Source: Microbacterium sp. CBA3102 (GTDB lineage Bacteria; Actinomycetota; Actinomycetes; Actinomycetales; Microbacteriaceae). Taken from it: 64,000 nucleotides of DNA. Where the stretch lies: assembly GCF_007954505.1 (NCBI RefSeq), contig NZ_CP042412.1:2418001-2482000 (forward strand), written 5' to 3'. The notes beneath the pieces are model-generated. The model was not told the DNA's origin, searched no databases, and was given only the letters and a program-made list of their open reading frames with translations. Position 1 is the stretch's first letter. Every line of letters starts with the position of its first letter. Below are positions 61,466 to 64,000 of the stretch, one piece after another. The position numbers and the translations under genes are program-made.

Positions 61466-64000
61466 GTGCCATGTCGCCCCCCCGTACGCTCGACGACGCC
61501 GGGACCGACGGTGCGATTCCGACCGCCGGCACCGCAACCAGGCGCCATCCGTCGCGAACGCGTGAGCGACGCGCTTGAGGCGGCAGCGGCGGCGGACTCG
61601 CTGGTCGTGGTCAGTGCCCCCAGCGGATTCGGCAAGACCACCGCCGTCGCTGACTGGGCTTCCGGGCTCGAGCAGGTCGCCTGGTTGGGCCTCAGCTCGT
61701 TCGACTGCGATCCGTCGCGGCTGACGCAGGGAGTCGTGCACGCCCTGCTGGTCGGGGCCGAGAGAGTAGGGCGGTCGCTGGCCATCTCTCGGGACCTGGA
61801 CGACCCGAGTCACGCCTACCAGGAGATCTGCAGCGCCTTCGAGGGCGTCGATGACCGCGTGCACCTGATCATCGACGACGCGCAGCGCGCCGGGGAGGAC
61901 TGGCGTCGGGGTCTCCTCGGCATGCTCGCGGAGCAGGGTCCGGACAACCTGCGGATCGTCCTCGTCGGCACGACGCTGCTCGAGGTCACGCTCTCCCGGC
62001 ATCGGATCACGCATCCGGACGCCTTCGTGGGCGCGGAGACCCTCAGCTTCACGGCGCCGGAGGTGGAGCGTCTGCAGGCGTCGGCGGCGAACGGTCTCGC
62101 CGCCGACACGATCTTCGAGGAGACCAGGGGCTGGCCGATCGCCGTCCGCCTGATGATGATCGGTGGGGCTCGACCGGACTCCGTGGCGCAGAGCGCTTCG
62201 GGCTTTCTCGGCGCCTACGTCCGCGAACATGTGCTCGGCGCATTGCCACCGGGCGTGGCCGACTTCGTGCTCGACGCGAGTGTCTGCGGCGAGCTCACCC
62301 CGGAGCTGGCCGCTGCGGTCACGGAGCGTCCCGACGCGGCCGAACTCCTCGAGACGTGCGTACGGCTCGGTCTCTTCCTCGACCGGTTCGACGGTTCGCA
62401 CGGGGTCGTGTACCGCTGGCACGCCTCGTTCGCACGACAGTGCGCGGAGATCGTGCGGCTCGATGCCGTACGCGCCGCCGCCTGCCATCGTCGTGCGGCG
62501 AGCGCGCTCGAGGGGACTGATCCCATCGCGTCGATCGCGCATTCGCTCCGCGCAGGGGAGTCCGTGACCGCGAGAGACACGTTGCTGCGCCATTGGCTCG
62601 GTCTCGTCGTGGGGACGAGTGCCGCCGAGGTCGAGCGCACGGCGGTGGAGATGCTGCATCGAACCCCCGACGACGCGCAGGTCCTCCTCGTCCGCGCCTG
62701 CGCGAGTGACGTGTTGGGCGACCATCGTGTGGCGCGCGAGCTGTTCCGCCGCGCCGAGGCGACGGTGGCCCGGACGTGCGAGGGAGCGGAACCCCCGGTC
62801 CTGCTCATCGCCCGGCTGTTCATCGCGGATGAACGCACCGAGGTCGCTGAGGCGAGCGCCAGAGTGCGCCGGATGCTCCTCGAGGGGGATTCGACCGAAC
62901 TCGGGGATCGCGCGGCGCTCAACTATCTCCTCGGCTGGACCGAGATTCGTCATCGCGGCAACCCGATGATTCCGTTGGAGTACTTCTCGGTCGCCGCCAG
63001 GGAGGCGCAGACCTCCGGGGACCGCGAACTGGCGAAGCGCTCGCTCGGGCATCTCGCCTTCGGTCAGACGTGGGCCGGCCGTCTCACCGACGCACGGGTG
63101 TCCCTCGCCGCCGCGTACGACGTCGAGGACGCCACCCTTCCCTGGAGCACGTACGCCGGAGGGAGCGCAGCGACGGCCTCGGGCTATGTCGCGTACTGGT
63201 CGGGCGAGTTCCCCGAGGCGATCCGGGAGTTCGGCACGGTGATCGCCAACGGGGGTTCCGACCGATCCTTCACGAGCGTCGCGCGCATGATGACCGCCTA
63301 CGCGGCGGCGGAGACGGGCGACGTCGCTGCGTGCCGTCGCGCGGCGATCGGCATCCAGGACATTCCCCTCGAGGTGATCCACGGCATCTCCTGGCCGGCA
63401 TTCCGGGAGTCGTCGGTCGCTCTGCTCGAGGAGACGGTCGGGCGTCAGGATCGGGCGATGCGGATCGCCAGGAAGTACATCCAGTGCCCGGATCTCCCCG
63501 TCGTCAACGTCGCGCTCGCGGGGGTCCTGCGTCGGGCCGGCGAATACTCCGCGGCGCTGGAGATGCTGCGCTCGCTCCGTCAGTTCAGCGAGATCCCCTA
63601 CGTGAAGTCGGCGACACTGATCACGGCTGCGGTGCTGCGCCGGCAGGGTGGTCATCACGACGAGGCGCATGATCTGTGCGAGGCGGCGGTCGCCGTCGCT
63701 TCCGGCGAGAACATCCGGCTTCCCTTCGGGCCTCGCGAGACGGCGGTGCGCAAGCTGCTGGGCGAACACGTCCACTTCGGCACGCAGTTCGAGGATTTCA
63801 TCGGACGCTGCCTCGCGAACGATGCCGCCGGTTCGCTGGTGGAGACGCTCTCGGAGCGGGAGCGGGATGTCTTCCAACAGCTGCAGACCGCGCGGACGCT
63901 GCACGAGATCGCTCGAGAGCTGGCGGTGTCGATCAACACGGTAAAGACGCACCAGAGGGCGATCTATCGCAAGCTCGGGGTGTCCTCGCGGCGTGAGGCC
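61466..64000 (+). CDS. LuxR-type LAL (MalT-like) regulator, partial
   Basis: The frame is open from GTG 61466 to the right edge (845 codons). Residues about 16-50 lead to the P-loop SAPSGFGKTTAVADW, the Walker B LIIDDAQ follows, TPR-like helices fill the middle, and a C-terminal LuxR HTH (LSERERDVFQQL, LAVSINTVKTHQRAIYRKLGV) reaches the edge. The protein is the ATP-dependent LAL activator type. The start is uncertain. The best promoter points to ATG 61471 in another frame, which stops at 61578; removing one C from the C7 run at 61477-61483 would join them. Targets are unknown. Confidence 0.85.
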   Translation, partial: MPCRPPVRSTTPGPTVRFRPPAPQPGAIRRERVSDALEAAAAADSLVVVSAPSGFGKTTAVADWASGLEQVAWLGLSSFDCDPSRLTQGVVHALLVGAERVGRSLAISRDLDDPSHAYQEICSAFEGVDDRVHLIIDDAQRAGEDWRRGLLGMLAEQGPDNLRIVLVGTTLLEVTLSRHRITHPDAFVGAETLSFTAPEVERLQASAANGLAADTIFEETRGWPIAVRLMMIGGARPDSVAQSASGFLGAYVREHVLGALPPGVADFVLDASVCGELTPELAAAVTERPDAAELLETCVRLGLFLDRFDGSHGVVYRWHASFARQCAEIVRLDAVRAAACHRRAASALEGTDPIASIAHSLRAGESVTARDTLLRHWLGLVVGTSAAEVERTAVEMLHRTPDDAQVLLVRACASDVLGDHRVARELFRRAEATVARTCEGAEPPVLLIARLFIADERTEVAEASARVRRMLLEGDSTELGDRAALNYLLGWTEIRHRGNPMIPLEYFSVAAREAQTSGDRELAKRSLGHLAFGQTWAGRLTDARVSLAAAYDVEDATLPWSTYAGGSAATASGYVAYWSGEFPEAIREFGTVIANGGSDRSFTSVARMMTAYAAAETGDVAACRRAAIGIQDIPLEVIHGISWPAFRESSVALLEETVGRQDRAMRIARKYIQCPDLPVVNVALAGVLRRAGEYSAALEMLRSLRQFSEIPYVKSATLITAAVLRRQGGHHDEAHDLCEAAVAVASGENIRLPFGPRETAVRKLLGEHVHFGTQFEDFIGRCLANDAAGSLVETLSERERDVFQQLQTARTLHEIARELAVSINTVKTHQRAIYRKLGVSSRREA

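Noticed and set aside
61430..63952. Long minus-strand frame of about 840 codons
   Set aside because: It is antisense to the LAL regulator, which has P-loop and LuxR HTH motifs.

Overview
The window is a chromosomal piece of a high-G+C actinobacterium, most likely Microbacterium or a close relative in Microbacteriaceae. The evidence is the roughly 70% G+C coding sequence, a WhiB1-type regulator, a SigH/RsrA redox pair, the Kgd form of 2-oxoglutarate dehydrogenase, GuaB1, an Rv3235-family protein, and a SecA without a zinc tail. Nearly all of it is protein-coding. No gap exceeds 300 bases, and I see no tRNA, rRNA, CRISPR array, insertion sequence or prophage gene.

Layout. 1-1.5 kb: a coiled-coil protein (cut by the left edge) and a PadR regulator. 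1.7-5.8 kb: secA and an AlaA-type aminotransferase. 5.7-9.1 kb: a little-studied actinobacterial cluster (MinD/CpaE-like ATPase, SAF-domain membrane protein, small HTH protein, a 203-residue unknown, Rv3235-family protein) with two perfect DnaA-box sequences in its divergent gaps. 9.1-11.5 kb: PdtaS-type kinase, WhiB1, membrane protein. 11.6-15.4 kb: aroA-rsgA-bcp, divergent from sigH-rsrA. 15.5-24.6 kb: Eis-type acetyltransferase, Kgd, GuaB1, two CNNM/CBS membrane proteins. 24.7-30.6 kb: Old Yellow Enzyme, NnrD, a GT87-like membrane protein, a thiamine-binding protein, GNAT, MFS and a frameshifted NUDIX gene. 30.6-35.6 kb: metX, metY, SDR, ung, GNAT. 35.6-40.6 kb: a peptide ABC-transport operon. 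40.6-44.7 kb: hydrolase, AhpD-like protein, tyrosine phosphatase, an iron-box-controlled SIP-domain protein, a HExxH protein and an arginase-like protein. 44.8-47.6 kb: TPM-domain protein with PspA. 47.8-51.8 kb: DUF3097, TrmB, CPBP-like, DUF1304, a DinB2-like polymerase. 51.9-64 kb: RidA, an OhrR-like regulator with an oxidoreductase, two SulP transporters around a GAP-family protein, AI-2E-family and MscS-family membrane proteins, a polytopic membrane protein and a LuxR-type (LAL) regulator cut by the right edge.

How the genes are read. At least fifteen genes have a TANNNT hexamer ending exactly six bases before the start codon, the layout of leaderless transcription; two more have the same hexamer seven bases away. 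Genes inside operons, and some operon heads (secA, sigH, whiB1, pspA, the TPM gene, the peptide-binding protein), instead have Shine-Dalgarno sequences. This grammar helped set several starts (OhrR, the AI-2E-family protein) and exposes a probable one-base frameshift at the start of the LAL regulator. Visible regulatory circuits are a SigH-type promoter upstream of sigH, an IdeR/DtxR-like iron box before the SIP-domain gene, and a 14-bp palindrome over the -35 position of the OhrR-like gene. Several perfect hairpins separate convergent or consecutive units.
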